Positions 27,881-35,728 of a stretch of 64,000 bases of DNA are shown here, piece by piece; the stretch's first letter is position 1, and every line of letters starts with the position of its first letter. The notes beneath the pieces are model-generated. The model ran no database searches and was not told the origin of the DNA. It saw only the letters and a program-made list of their open reading frames with translations. This DNA comes from Flavobacterium sp. (GTDB lineage: Bacteria; Bacteroidota; Bacteroidia; Flavobacteriales; Flavobacteriaceae), in the NCBI RefSeq assembly GCF_004211145.1, contig NZ_SEBS01000017.1, positions 1 to 64,000 of the forward strand. The letters run 5' to 3'. Made by a program: the position numbers and the translations under genes.

Positions 27881-29131
27881 TTAAATCCCAAAGTCAGCCT
27901 TCACCTTATCGACGAAGTCCAATTTCTCCCAAGTAAACAACTCGACAGTCACGGTTTTTTCTTCTCCGTACGGATTTTTGAACGTCTTCGTTACCGTTTC
28001 AGGTTTGCGTCCCATGTGGCCGTAAGCCGCGGTTTCGCTATAGATCGGGTTTCTTAGTTTAAGGCGTTGTTCGATGAAGTACGGACGCATGTCGAATACG
28101 TTCTCGACTTTCTTCGCGATTTCCCCGTCAGACAAACCAATTTTTGAAGTTCCGTAAGTCTCTACGAAAATCCCCATCGGTTTTGCAACTCCGATCGCGT
28201 AGGAAACCTGAACAAGAATTTCATCGGCGACTCCGGCAGCGACAAGGTTTTTCGCGATATGACGCGTCGCGTAAGCCGCTGAACGGTCCACTTTTGATGG
28301 ATCTTTTCCTGAGAAAGCTCCGCCTCCGTGAGCGCCTTTTCCACCGTATGTATCAACGATGATCTTACGTCCCGTCAAACCTGTATCTCCGTGAGGCCCG
28401 CCGATGACGAACTTTCCTGTCGGATTGATATGGTAATGGATCGCATCGTTGAACAAGTGTGCGTATTGCGGATATTTCGCGATGATGCGCGGAATCAAGA
28501 TATCGATGATGTCTTTCTTGATTTTCGCAAGCATTGTTGGCTCTTCGTCGAAGTCATCGTGTTGCGTAGAAATTACGATCGCTTCGATGCGCGACGGTTT
28601 GTTGTTGTCGTCGTACTCGAGCGTAACCTGTGATTTCGCGTCGGGACGAAGGTATTTGATCTCGTTGTTCTCACGACGCAATTCGGCCAGTTCCTGAAGC
28701 AACTTGTGCGACAAGTCAAGCGCCAACGGCATGTAGTCCTGGGTTTCGTTCGTCGCATATCCGAACATCATTCCCTGGTCGCCCGCGCCTTGTTCTTCTT
28801 TGCTCGCACGATCGACACCTTGGTTGATGTCGCTCGATTGCTCGTGGATCGCTGAAAGGATGCCGCAAGAATTCGCTTCGAACATGTATTCGCTTTTCGT
28901 GTATCCGATTTTCTTGATCACGTCGCGAGCGATTTGCTGGACGTCGAGATATGTTTTTGATTTCACTTCGCCCGCCAAAACGACCTGACCTGTGGTTACA
29001 AGTGTTTCGCAAGCCACTTTCGACTCGGCGTCGAACGCTAGGAAGTTATCAATCAGTGCATCCGAAATTTGATCGGCAACTTTGTCTGGGTGTCCTTCGC
29101 TAACGGATTCCGACGTAAAGAAATAAGCCAT
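27881..29131 (-). CDS. metK: S-adenosylmethionine synthetase
   Basis: The 416-residue protein starts [28 protein letters not shown], holding the ATP/Met-binding SEGHPDK. The signature hexapeptide is GAGDQG ([15 protein letters not shown]), and the P-loop-like [19 protein letters not shown] is present. It makes SAM from methionine and ATP in the cytoplasm. It is monocistronic, with a strong terminator. Its 5' leader (29132-29250) contains a conserved-looking structured element that may bind SAM. The stop codon directly abuts a tgtcaatt repeat array. Confidence 0.97.
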   Translation of the reverse strand: MAYFFTSESVSEGHPDKVADQISDALIDNFLAFDAESKVACETLVTTGQVVLAGEVKSKTYLDVQQIARDVIKKIGYTKSEYMFEANSCGILSAIHEQSSDINQGVDRASKEEQGAGDQGMMFGYATNETQDYMPLALDLSHKLLQELAELRRENNEIKYLRPDAKSQVTLEYDDNNKPSRIEAIVISTQHDDFDEEPTMLAKIKKDIIDILIPRIIAKYPQYAHLFNDAIHYHINPTGKFVIGGPHGDTGLTGRKIIVDTYGGKGAHGGGAFSGKDPSKVDRSAAYATRHIAKNLVAAGVADEILVQVSYAIGVAKPMGIFVETYGTSKIGLSDGEIAKKVENVFDMRPYFIEQRLKLRNPIYSETAAYGHMGRKPETVTKTFKNPYGEEKTVTVELFTWEKLDFVDKVKADFGI

Positions 29132-29155
29132 AATACTTTAAATTTTTAAGTTTCG

Positions 29156-29240
29156 AGAGGAATGGCAACCAGATGGCTAAAGAAGAAATCTGCTTTAGCA
29201 TTTTTTAACGAGGTTGCAATCAGTCAAATTTTTCCTCTTA
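29156..29240 (-). promoter_or_regulatory. putative SAM-II/SAM-V-like riboswitch in the metK leader
   Basis: Read on the minus strand, the leader has TGATTGCAACC and AAAAAATGCTAAAGC, the conserved core words I recall for SAM-II and SAM-V aptamers; a GAGG/CCTC stem (29234-29237 with 29210-29213) would form P1. The segment just downstream (29182 to 29156) complements the aptamer words in order: CTTTAGC with GCTAAAG, GGTTGC with GCAACC, TTCCTCT with AGAGGAA. This gives a competing long hairpin. The class assignment is from memory of consensus sequences, not a covariance model. Confidence 0.55.
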
Positions 29241-29250
29241 TTGACGGGTG

Positions 29251-29258
29251 CAAATATA
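29251..29258 (-). promoter_or_regulatory. -7 box (TATATTTG) of metK
   Basis: Perfect TAnnTTTG on the minus strand, ending 13 bases before the AGAGGAA arm of the putative riboswitch, so transcription would start just before it. No clear -33 TTG. Confidence 0.5.
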
Positions 29259-29415
29259 GGAATTGCAGATTGAATACATAACCGAATCATTTTTTTTTAT
29301 AAATGTCGGAGCAAGTTCGTATAAGAATGTTAATTCTTACTTTTTGCGATTGTGTTGTAGGAATTAACATATACTTTGATTAAATTGCTTCAAGTAAAAC
29401 TAAATCGAAAAAATT

Positions 29416-30318
29416 ATGAAAAAAATTCTACTTACTTTTTCTCTATTGGTTGCTGCCGTAACGGCCAACGCCCAGACGAATCTTCTGACAGAAAATTTTG
29501 ATGCATTAGGCGATCCGGTAACGTTGCCCACAGGCTGGACGCAAACAAATCAAAGTGCTCCGACGGGAACGTTGGGTTGGTTCAGAGGCGGTGCCGGAAC
29601 CACTTTTGCTGGCTACAACGGTGGACAAACAGGTTACGCGGGAGCGAACTTCAACAGCACGACCGGAACCGGTGTCATCAGCACTTGGCTCATGTCGCCC
29701 GTTTTGAACCTTATGAATGGCGACGTGATTTCATTCTATACGAGAACTGCCACGGGATCTATTTATGCCGACAACCTTGAACTTCGTGTCAGTACGAACG
29801 GAGCCGCTTCGGTAAACCCGGCTGGCCCGACAGGTCTCGGCGACTACACGACCTTGGGCGTCACCGTAAATACCGTTTTCCCGACGGCTTCCGGATATCC
29901 GCAGGTTTGGACACAGTATACGTATACGGTTGCGGGATTGTCTGCGCCGACTGATGCCCGTTTCGCGTTCCGCTATACAGTTCCGACAAGCGCCGGACCT
30001 AGCGGGAATAATTCGAACTTCATCGGTGTCGACGCAGTTTCTGTGGATCGCCCGACTGCCGGAGCTTCGGATTTCTTCAAAAGCAACATCAGTATGTATC
30101 CGAATCCCGCGCGTGAAATGCTCAACCTTTCGGTCACGAATGGCAGCGCAATCCAGAACGTACAGATTTCTGACTTGAACGGACGCATCGTGAAATCGGT
30201 CGACTTCGCAAGCATGAGCGACATCCAGTTGGTCACATCGGACCTTGCTGTGGGCGCTTACACGATCAGTGTGAAAACTGAAGACGGAAGCGGCGTTTCC
30301 AAATTTTTAAAACACTAA
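29416..30318 (+). CDS. secreted adhesin-like protein with T9SS type A sorting domain
   Basis: The 300-residue protein has a signal peptide (MKKILLTFSLLVAAVTANAQ). Residues about 21-215 match a choice-of-anchor J / cleaved-adhesin jelly roll: LLTENFDALGDPVTLPTGWTQTN, GVISTWLMSPVLNLMNGDVISFYTRTA, FAFRYTVP, FIGVDAVSVDRP. Residues about 225-300 are a T9SS type A signal (ISMYPNPAREMLNLSV ... GAYTISVKTEDGSGVSKFLKH). It should be displayed or released at the cell surface by type IX secretion. There is no catalytic motif, so an adhesive or carbohydrate-binding role is likely but unproven. It is a single gene with its own terminator. Confidence 0.88.
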   Translation: MKKILLTFSLLVAAVTANAQTNLLTENFDALGDPVTLPTGWTQTNQSAPTGTLGWFRGGAGTTFAGYNGGQTGYAGANFNSTTGTGVISTWLMSPVLNLMNGDVISFYTRTATGSIYADNLELRVSTNGAASVNPAGPTGLGDYTTLGVTVNTVFPTASGYPQVWTQYTYTVAGLSAPTDARFAFRYTVPTSAGPSGNNSNFIGVDAVSVDRPTAGASDFFKSNISMYPNPAREMLNLSVTNGSAIQNVQISDLNGRIVKSVDFASMSDIQLVTSDLAVGAYTISVKTEDGSGVSKFLKH

Positions 30319-30337
30319 TCCCACACGGATAAACTTC

Positions 30338-30370
30338 AAAAAGCCTCTCAATAAAACGAGGGGCTTTTTT
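30338..30370 (+). terminator. terminator after the adhesin-like gene
   Basis: AAAAGCCTCTC pairs with GAGGGGCTTTT (one G-U) around a short loop, then T-run. It separates the gene from the leader-peptide region. Confidence 0.85.
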
Positions 30371-30478
30371 ATTCGATATATAGTTGCTGAAGAAACGATA
30401 ACGATTTCTGTTAAATTTCAAAGTTTCGTTTGGATAATCAAAAAATAGTTAGGAAGTTTGTGATTCAAGAAAAGTAAA

Positions 30479-30547
30479 ATGAAATTCATCATCTGTCAAA
30501 TGTGTATCTGTCGTCCGGAATCATCCGCGGGATACGCCGTTGCCTAA
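30479..30547 (+). CDS. Cys/Met-rich leader peptide 1 upstream of metY
   Basis: A 22-codon frame starts with ATG after aagaaaagtaaa and contains ICQMCICRP: Cys at codons 6, 9 and 11 and Met at codon 8. It stops 23 bases before a perfect 7-bp terminator hairpin (30571-30592). CGGGA at 30528-30532, 17 bases past the last Cys codon, can pair with TCCCG in the left terminator arm (30574-30578), giving a short possible antiterminator. This is the layout of a ribosome-mediated attenuator. Next downstream is a second Cys-rich leader and then metY, a sulfur-assimilation gene. No annotated family was recognised; the coding call rests on codon content and position. Confidence 0.6.
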   Translation: MKFIICQMCICRPESSAGYAVA

Positions 30548-30568
30548 TCTTGAGTTTAAGATATAAGC

Positions 30569-30600
30569 AAGCCTCCCGAGAAATTGGGAGGCTTTTTGTT
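30569..30600 (+). terminator. attenuator terminator 1
   Basis: GCCTCCC (30571-30577) pairs with GGGAGGC (30586-30592), followed by TTTTTGTT. No full gene precedes it, only leader peptide 1. Confidence 0.85.
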
Positions 30601-30755
30601 TTTAGTCAAAAATCAAAAATCAAAAGTCGTAAAGTCAAAAGGTCGAAAAGCAACGTCAACGGAAGGCAAGACTCAAATAAACGAATCAACAAATCAACAC
30701 CCGAGGCGCAGCCGAACTGATGGAGCGCAGCGGAATAAATCAACAAATCCAAAAA

Positions 30756-30833
30756 ATGAAAAATCAAAAAAATATCTGTTGTTGTATGCGACTCTTTCGC
30801 CCGGCTCGCCATGCCCGACATCGAACAACATAA
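30756..30833 (+). CDS. Cys-run leader peptide 2 upstream of metY
   Basis: A 25-codon frame begins MKNQKNICCCMRLFRP: three consecutive TGT Cys codons (8-10, 30777-30785) followed by Met, then an Arg-rich tail and TAA. A strong terminator (30857-30895) follows after 23 bases. GGCTCG at 30803-30808 can pair with CGAAGCC at 30855-30861 (one bulge), which would compete with the terminator. A run of one amino acid's codons before a terminator is the hallmark of attenuation leaders. It lies 209 bases downstream of leader 1, so two sulfur-amino-acid attenuators seem to act in series before metY. Confidence 0.68.
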   Translation: MKNQKNICCCMRLFRPARHARHRTT

Positions 30834-30856
30834 CAAGTTATAATTTGTGTATTTCG

Positions 30857-30895
30857 AAGCCCTTTTGGTAAGCCATCCAGAGGGGCTTTTTTTTT
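30857..30895 (+). terminator. attenuator terminator 2
   Basis: AAGCCCTTTTGG (30857-30868) pairs with CCAGAGGGGCTT (30877-30888), two G-U pairs and an eight-base loop, followed by nine T in all. Confidence 0.88.
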
Positions 30896-30898
30896 GGC

Positions 30899-31400
30899 CG
30901 AAAGACGAATGACGAAAGACGAATGACGAAAGACAAAAGACGAAAGACGAATGACAAACGACAACACCATCGGAAGGCAATGACTCAAATGAACAAATGA
31001 ACAAATGAACAAAAAAACGCCCACGGAAGGCAACTGACGAACGACGAAAGACGAATGACAAACGAAAAACCATCGCTAGACAAATTTTAACTAAACGATT
31101 AAACAGTTCAACGATTAAACAAACGATTAAACAAATGAACAAAAAAACGCCCACGGAAGGCAACTGACGAACGACGAACGACGAATGACAAACGAAAAAC
31201 CATCGCTAGACAAATTTCAACTAAACGATTAAACAGTTCAACGATTAAACAAACGATTAAACAATTGAGCAAAAAAAGCCCACGGAAGGCAACCGACGAA
31301 TGACGAAAGACGAATAACAAACGACAACACCATCGGAAGGCAATGACTCAAATGAACAAATCAACAAATGAACAAATGAACAAATCAACAAAAACGCCTC
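30899..31400. repeat. tandem and short-word repeats between the attenuators and metY
   Basis: A block of about 130 bp starting ccacggaaggcaactgacga recurs at 31021, 31151 and 31280 (periods 130 and 129). It contains catcgctagacaaatttt and the words acgattaaac and cgacgaatgac. It is flanked by gacgaaagacgaatgac and aaatgaacaaatgaac runs. No gene was seen. If metY is expressed from upstream of the leaders, this is a 540-base untranslated leader. Confidence 0.85.
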
Positions 31401-31434
31401 AATTAAACGTTTCAACAATTAAACAACAAAAATC

Positions 31435-32727
31435 ATGAGCACACAAAAATTCTCCACCAACGCCCTGCACGCAGGCCACGACGTAACCAAAAATGGAGGA
31501 ACACGCGCGGTTCCGATCTACCAAACAACGTCGTACGTATTCAACAACGCCGATCACGCGGCCAACCTTTTCGCGCTTGCCGAACCCGGCTACATTTACA
31601 CACGCCTCAACAACCCGACGAACGACGTGCTCGAACAACGGCTCGCCGCACTTGAAGGCGGAATCGGGGCGGTCGTCACGGCATCGGGAACGGCGGCGTT
31701 GACAACGGCTTTATTGGTCCTGTTGCGCGCCGGCGATCACATCGTCGCGTCGAACAGTTTGTACGGCGGAACGTACAATTTGTTATCGGTCACCTTGCCG
31801 CGTCTCGGCATCACGACAACCTTCGTCGATCCGTCCGATCCTGAAAATTTTTCAAAAGCCGCAAAAGAAAACACACGCGCCTTCTTCGCCGAATCACTCG
31901 GAAACCCGAAACTCGACGTACTTGATCTCGACGCGATTTCGGCCCAGGCCAAAGATTACAAAGTGCCGTTCATCGTCGACAATACAGTAGCTACGCCATA
32001 TTTGTTAAATCCGATCGAACATGGCGCCGACATCGTCATCCACTCCTTGACCAAGTACATTTCCGGAAACGGAACGTCATTGGGAGGCGTGATCATCGAC
32101 GCCGGAAAATTCGATTGGAGCAACGGGAAATTCCCTGAATTCACCGAGCCGTCCGCGGGTTATCACGGATTGGTCTATCACGAAGCGCTCGGCCCCGCGG
32201 CATTCATCGCGAAAGTCCGGATCGAAGGCTTGCGTGATTTCGGTGCCGCATTAAGTCCGTTCAACGCGTTCCAGACGATCCAGGGTTTGGAAACGCTTTC
32301 CATCCGAATCCAGAAACACAGCGACAACGCACTCAAACTGGCGCTTTGGCTCGAACAACAGGAAGACGTCGCGTGGGTGAATTATCCGGGACTGCCGTCG
32401 TCGAAATACAAGGATTTGGCGCGAAAATATCTGCCCGAAGGACAATCCGGAATCGTGACGTTCGGCCACAAAGGCGGTTTCGAAGCCGCGAAAAAAGTCG
32501 CCGACGCCACGAAATTGTTCTCGCTCCTGGCGAACATCGGAGACACGAAATCACTCATCATCCATCCTGCAAGCACGACGCACCAGCAACTCAGCGACGA
32601 GCAACAGGAAGCGACGGGCGTGACGAAAGACTTGATCCGACTGTCGGTCGGGCTTGAAGATATAGAGGATTTGAAGGCGGATTTGAAGGCGGTTTTCGCG
32701 TTGATCAGGGCGACGCAGAAGATTTGA
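31435..32727 (+). CDS. metY: O-acetylhomoserine sulfhydrylase (aminocarboxypropyltransferase)
   Basis: The 430-residue PLP enzyme of the Cys/Met metabolism family starts MSTQKFSTNALHAGHD. The PLP lysine is Lys207 in HSLTKYISGNGTSLGGVI; cofactor and substrate contacts are GYIYTRLNNPTNDVLEQRLAALEGG, SLYGGTYNLL, VDNTVATPYL and the late SLIIHPASTTHQQL. The length (about 430) and inserts fit MetY rather than the shorter MetB/MetC. It makes homocysteine from O-acetylhomoserine and sulfide, and some members have cysteine synthase side activity. It is followed by metX, which supplies its substrate. Two Cys-codon leader peptides with terminators lie upstream. Confidence 0.95.
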   Translation: MSTQKFSTNALHAGHDVTKNGGTRAVPIYQTTSYVFNNADHAANLFALAEPGYIYTRLNNPTNDVLEQRLAALEGGIGAVVTASGTAALTTALLVLLRAGDHIVASNSLYGGTYNLLSVTLPRLGITTTFVDPSDPENFSKAAKENTRAFFAESLGNPKLDVLDLDAISAQAKDYKVPFIVDNTVATPYLLNPIEHGADIVIHSLTKYISGNGTSLGGVIIDAGKFDWSNGKFPEFTEPSAGYHGLVYHEALGPAAFIAKVRIEGLRDFGAALSPFNAFQTIQGLETLSIRIQKHSDNALKLALWLEQQEDVAWVNYPGLPSSKYKDLARKYLPEGQSGIVTFGHKGGFEAAKKVADATKLFSLLANIGDTKSLIIHPASTTHQQLSDEQQEATGVTKDLIRLSVGLEDIEDLKADLKAVFALIRATQKI

Positions 32728-32915
32728 GATTTTAGTCGAAAGTCAAAAGTCGAAAGTCGAAAGAAAAGTCGAAAGACAGACGATTTCGTTGCGGAAACGC
32801 TAAATGACCTTTATGGTTCAAAATCCGAGCCTGCTTTAAAATATTAAAATCTTGTTTTTTTTGGTTTGTGAAAGTCGCCTTGCCTCGGCGGGCGGCTTTA
32901 CTTTTAAAAATCTAT

Positions 32916-33893
32916 ATGGAAAATCTTAAGAAAGTCACGTTCAGCCACGAACTCGAAAACGGGAAAATCCTCCAAAACCTAAACGTTTTCTATCAAACGT
33001 TCGGGCCTGAAATCGGTTCCGCGCCAATCGTTCTCGTCAATCACGCGCTCACGGGAAACTCGAACGTCTCGGGGAAAAACGGCTGGTGGCAGGAACTCAT
33101 CGGCTACAACAAAACGATTGATCTAAACAATTTTACGGTTATCGCGATCAATATTCCGGGAAACGGTTTCGACCAGGATCCGGAAAACCTTATCGAAAAC
33201 TACCGCGATTTCACGGCGAAAGACATCGCTTCCATTTTTTGGAAAACACTTGAAAACCTCAAGGTCGGGAAATTATTCGCCGTCATAGGAGGAAGCCTCG
33301 GCGGAGGAATCGCCTGGGAAATGTCGGCGCTCCGGCCAACTTCCATCCAAAACCTGATTCCCGTCGCGACCGATTGGAAAGCCACCGATTGGGTAATCGC
33401 GAACGTTTTGATCCAAGACAAAATCCTCAACAATTCCAACGATCCGATACCTGACGCTCGCCTCCACGCGATGCTTTTATATCGAACGCCGCAATCACTC
33501 GCGTTGCGCTTCAACCGCGAAACATCGGGAAAAGAATTCAAGATCGAGAACTGGCTCGTCAGCCACGGCGAGAAATTGCAGAATAGGTTTACGCTTTCGG
33601 CCTATAAACTCATGAATCATTTGCTCAAAACCATTGACATTTCAAGGAATCGCGGCAGTTTCATCGACATCGCATCGCACATTACGGCGAACATCCACAT
33701 CGTTTCAGTCGACACCGATTATTTTTACGTCGCCCACGAAAACAAAGCGACAATCACCGAATTGCTTCCGTTCAAAACCAATGTTTTCCACCATGAAATC
33801 CAATCGATCCACGGCCACGACGCGTTCTTGATCGAATCCCAACAACTTTCTCAAATCCTTTCCCCGATTTTCTCCAACGTTTTGAGTTCTTAA
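32916..33893 (+). CDS. metX: homoserine O-acetyltransferase
   Basis: The 325-residue alpha/beta hydrolase starts MENLKKVTFSHELENGKIL; a GTG 16 codons upstream is less likely. The triad is Ser127 in VIGGSLGGG, Asp268 in VDTDYF and His301 in SIHGHDAFL. The oxyanion region NHALTGNSNVSG and GNGFDQDPEN are MetX-like. It is about 30-50 residues shorter than many bacterial MetX, as often seen in Bacteroidetes. It acetylates homoserine with acetyl-CoA, feeding metY 188 bases upstream. The metY-metX gap holds gtcgaaag words. A separate promoter and SAM riboswitch follow, so metX may end this unit. Confidence 0.9.
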   Translation: MENLKKVTFSHELENGKILQNLNVFYQTFGPEIGSAPIVLVNHALTGNSNVSGKNGWWQELIGYNKTIDLNNFTVIAINIPGNGFDQDPENLIENYRDFTAKDIASIFWKTLENLKVGKLFAVIGGSLGGGIAWEMSALRPTSIQNLIPVATDWKATDWVIANVLIQDKILNNSNDPIPDARLHAMLLYRTPQSLALRFNRETSGKEFKIENWLVSHGEKLQNRFTLSAYKLMNHLLKTIDISRNRGSFIDIASHITANIHIVSVDTDYFYVAHENKATITELLPFKTNVFHHEIQSIHGHDAFLIESQQLSQILSPIFSNVLSS

Positions 33894-33920
33894 GGTTCAA
33901 AATTTCATTCAAAATAACAC

Positions 33921-33951
33921 TTGCACAGTAAACCAAAATCACGTTACTTTG
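33921..33951 (+). promoter_or_regulatory. probable promoter of the metH-metF unit
   Basis: TTG at 33921-33923 and TACTTTG at 33945-33951, 21 bases apart. The -7 box has one spacer base fewer than TAnnTTTG. It lies 22 bases before the SAM-I riboswitch P1 stem. Confidence 0.5.
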
Positions 33952-33973
33952 CACTGTTCATTCACATAACGCC

Positions 33974-34072
33974 GTTATCACGAAAGGCCGAGGGATTAGA
34001 CCCGCAGAAGCCTTAGCAACCCTTTGCCAAAAGAAGGTGCTACATTCTACCGACGAAATTCGGACAGATAAC
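33974..34072 (+). promoter_or_regulatory. SAM-I (S-box) riboswitch
   Basis: The helices are visible: P1 GTTATC (33974-33979) with GATAAC (34067-34072), P2 AAGGC/GCCTT around the kink-turn GAGGGA...ACCC, P3 around AGCAACCC...AAGGTGCTA, and P4 CCGA/TCGG. Conserved GCAACC and AAGGTGCTA mark the SAM site. CCGTTAT (33972-33978) can instead pair with ATAACGG at 34095-34101, followed by ttttaattttt, a possible switch. It precedes the two-gene metH and metF, so high SAM should lower methionine synthase expression. Confidence 0.9.
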
Positions 34073-34112
34073 TAAAGGAATTTTCTCACTTTCCATAACG
34101 GTTTTAATTTTT

Positions 34113-34242
34113 AGGAGCACGACGCGTGAGTTCACGTTGCACGTTTTGTCCGGCTGTCCGCTATTATCTTTTTGGGCAAAACCTACAAGGTTCTGAAAAC
34201 CTTGCAGGTTGCCCAAAAAGGATAACCGCTGCCATCCGGGCT
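34113..34242 (+). repeat. interspersed hairpin element, copy C, in the metH leader
   Basis: Core 34149-34242: ccggctgtccgctattatct at the left, gccatccgggct at the right. Between them CTTTTTGGGCAAAACCTACAAGGTT pairs with a near-exact complement ending GCCCAAAAAG, a stem of about 24 bp with few mismatches. It sits between the SAM-I riboswitch and the metH start, so it will be part of the metH mRNA. The rest of the 485-base gap 33894-34378 is ctgaaaat/gattgacag words (34285-34376). Confidence 0.75.
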
Positions 34243-34378
34243 ATTTAGGACGTGATCGTTTCGCATTGCCGTGTTGCTCGGGATTGACAGATTGACAGAT
34301 TTTAGATTGACAGATCGCCCTTCAAGGATAGATCGGATCTGAAAATCTGAAAATCTGAAATCTGAAAATCTAAAACCT

Positions 34379-35380
34379 ATGTCTAAAATTCAAGAAGCAA
34401 TTTCAAAAAGAATCCTCGTCCTCGACGGCGCAATGGGCACAATGCTCCAACGCCACAATTTTTCTGAAGAAGATTACCGTGGCGAGCGTTTCAAAGATTT
34501 CCCGCATCCGCTAAAAGGCAACAACGACCTTTTGACACTCACGCAACCCGAAGCGATTAAAGACGTACACCGTCAATATTTCGCTGCGGGAGCCGATATC
34601 GTCGAAACCAATACATTTTCGGGAACCACGATCGGGATGGCCGATTATCACATGGAAGACTTGGTTTACGAACTCAATTACGAATCGGCGAAAATCGCAC
34701 GCGAAGTCGCCGACGAGTTCGAATCCCAAAATCCAGGAAAGCCGCGTTTCGTCGCCGGTTCCATCGGCCCGACAAACCGCACGGCCAGCATGTCGCCTGA
34801 CGTCAATGATCCGGGTTATCGCGCGATCACGTTCGACGATTTGCGCGTCGCTTACAAACAACAAGTCGAGGCTTTGATCGATGGCGGTTCCGACATTTTA
34901 TTGGTCGAAACGATTTTCGACACGCTGAACGCCAAAGCCGCGTTGTTCGCGATCGAAGAAGTCAAGGAAGAGCGCAACCTCGACATTCCCGTCATGGTTT
35001 CGGGCACGATCACCGATGCATCGGGACGAACACTTTCGGGTCAAACGGTTGAGGCATTTTTGATTTCGATTTCACACATTCCGTTGCTTTCTGTCGGGTT
35101 CAATTGCGCGCTTGGCGCCGATCAGTTGCGTCCGTATTTGAAACGTCTGGCGCAAAACACGTCACTAAACATCTCGGCTCACCCGAATGCAGGATTACCG
35201 AACGCCTTCGGTCAATACGACCAAACACCTGAGGAAATGCAAGCGCTGATCAAGGATTATCTCGATGAAAATTTAATCAACATCATCGGCGGATGCTGCG
35301 GCACGACGCCTGAACATATAAAATTGATTGCCGACGTTGCCGCAAATTATCAGCCGCGAAAAGCATTTGAGACAGCTTAG
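34379..35380 (+). CDS. metH: methionine synthase, homocysteine-binding domain as a separate protein
   Basis: The 333-residue protein equals the N-terminal S-methyltransferase domain of Met[57 protein letters not shown]. The zinc-binding cysteines are in GFNCALGA and [10 protein letters not shown]. It activates homocysteine as a thiolate for methyl transfer. It ends with its own stop, and the remaining MetH domains start 348 bases later on the same strand, so methionine synthase is made as two polypeptides, as seen in other Bacteroidetes. It is under the SAM-I riboswitch. Confidence 0.93.
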   Translation: MSKIQEAISKRILVLDGAMGTMLQRHNFSEEDYRGERFKDFPHPLKGNNDLLTLTQPEAIKDVHRQYFAAGADIVETNTFSGTTIGMADYHMEDLVYELNYESAKIAREVADEFESQNPGKPRFVAGSIGPTNRTASMSPDVNDPGYRAITFDDLRVAYKQQVEALIDGGSDILLVETIFDTLNAKAALFAIEEVKEERNLDIPVMVSGTITDASGRTLSGQTVEAFLISISHIPLLSVGFNCALGADQLRPYLKRLAQNTSLNISAHPNAGLPNAFGQYDQTPEEMQALIKDYLDENLINIIGGCCGTTPEHIKLIADVAANYQPRKAFETA

Positions 35381-35385
35381 TTTTA

Positions 35386-35520
35386 GCCACGGATACACGG
35401 ATTTTCACGGATTTAAAAAGCATCGTTTTTTGTAAAAACAGGCTTGTTAATTCAAACCAAGAGATGACAATCGGCACGAGTATAATCCGTGTGATCCGTG
35501 AAAATCCGTGTATCCGTGGC
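35386..35520. repeat. 27-bp perfect inverted repeat between the metH halves
   Basis: Arms 35386-35412 and 35494-35520 are exact reverse complements (gccacggatacacgg...). The same 27-base arms recur at 46554-46580 and 46628-46654. The rest of the 348-base gap 35381-35728 has no gene, only further ctgtgg/cagtggc words. Confidence 0.85.
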
Positions 35521-35728
35521 AAGAAAATAAAGCGACAAAATAAAATCAAAGTCCGTGGCAAAATCTCGGCAAAAATTTAAAACAAGAATTAGCGAGTTTG
35601 CAGCAAAAAATCTGCGCAAGAGCAAATAAAAATCTGTGACCCGAGCGAAGCGAATTGGCGCAGCAATCTGTGGCCAAAAAAACAGCATCCACGATAAAAA
35701 ATAAAAAGCCATCAGTGGCAAAAACAGA

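Noticed and set aside
30803..30861. Strong antiterminator for Cys leader 2
   Set aside because: Only about six pairs with a bulge are visible; recorded as possible, but not as firm as the aromatic attenuator's 7-bp pairing.
30584..30871. 95-codon frame over the second Cys leader
   Set aside because: It consists of translated repeat words (KSKVVKSKGRKA, NESTNQHPRRS) and runs into the terminator; the 25-codon frame with a Cys run is the better explanation.
30606..31320. Minus-strand frames rich in SFVFRHSSF repeats
   Set aside because: They translate the tandem words of the metY upstream region; no start context, no family, and they end in repeat DNA.
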